Assembly: GCA_018665815.1 (NCBI GenBank)
Contig: JABJBP010000133.1
Coordinates: 1-56,224, forward strand
Reading direction: 5' to 3'
Length of the DNA: 56,224 nt
Source of the DNA: Rhodospirillaceae bacterium
GTDB taxonomy: Bacteria; Pseudomonadota; Alphaproteobacteria; Rhodospirillales; Casp-alpha2
The stretch's first letter is position 1. Each line of letters begins with the position of its first letter. The notes below the pieces were generated by a model. The model had not been told where the DNA came from and made no database searches. It saw only the letters and a program-made list of their open reading frames with translations. This document shows, piece after piece, positions 56,185-56,224 of this stretch. Position numbers and translations under genes: made by a program.

Positions 56185-56224
56185 TGCTTGGTTTGATATT
56201 AGAATTCGAGCGGGAAGGCAACTG

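Overview
The window comes from the chromosome of an alphaproteobacterium, most likely a marine or aquatic member of the Rhodospirillales. The reasons are the split F0 operon with both b and b' subunits (atpI-atpB-atpE-b'-b, without F1 genes), the mutY/dciA/dsbA/smc neighbourhood, the S49 peptidase-glyQ-glyS-ppdK order, several TRAP transporter parts, an acuI-type acryloyl-CoA reductase, and moderately high GC with many GTG and TTG starts. The assignment is inference from gene content; no 16S rRNA is present.

Layout. 1-2537: the 3' part of ligA and an XRE regulator. 2955-5680: a forward group of three sugar-acid or organic-acid genes (denD-like dehydrogenase, a frameshifted haloacetate dehalogenase, a TauD-like dioxygenase). 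5704-8209: an unrecognised 565-residue protein and a dienelactone hydrolase, both reverse. 8311-10947: the reverse F0 ATP synthase operon with a clear terminator. 10948-11742: about 800 bases without a convincing gene, holding three copies of a palindromic repeat. 11716-13383: a class III cyclase fragment running head-on into an unrecognised reverse gene, apparently a rearrangement scar. 13512-19509: smc, a DsbA-like protein, dciA and mutY. 19575-22663: a methyltransferase, an MlrC-type peptidase and apt. 22830-31483: a forward catabolic and uptake cluster (RpiR regulator, class III aminotransferase, broken beta-keto acid cleavage enzyme, two TAXI binding proteins, fused TRAP permease, universal stress protein). 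31529-36380: a membrane-anchored DctP-like protein, tRNA-Pro, a TPR remnant, a PAS histidine kinase and a polyprenyl diphosphate synthase, all reverse. 36534-44921: DUF2007, tRNA-methyltransferase-like, S49 peptidase, a small zinc-ribbon protein, glyQS, ppdK and a cytochrome c. 44921-47383: a 31-residue membrane peptide, a HIT protein, a methyltransferase and ygfZ. 47503-55851: a surface-polysaccharide operon (four glycosyltransferases and an asparagine synthase), pyrC, acuI and a lipoprotein. The window ends with tRNA-Met.

The most coherent accessory system is 22830-31483. A transaminase next to a beta-keto acid cleavage enzyme and a TAXI-TRAP importer suggests uptake of a beta-amino or related acid, deamination to a beta-keto acid and cleavage with acetyl-CoA, controlled by the RpiR protein through a dyad at 22766-22810. 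The cleavage enzyme is broken in this sequence.

Three genes (dehalogenase, cleavage enzyme, universal stress protein) each carry a one-base loss that a single extra G or C in a short run would repair. This may be a sequencing or assembly artefact rather than gene decay, and raw reads would settle it.
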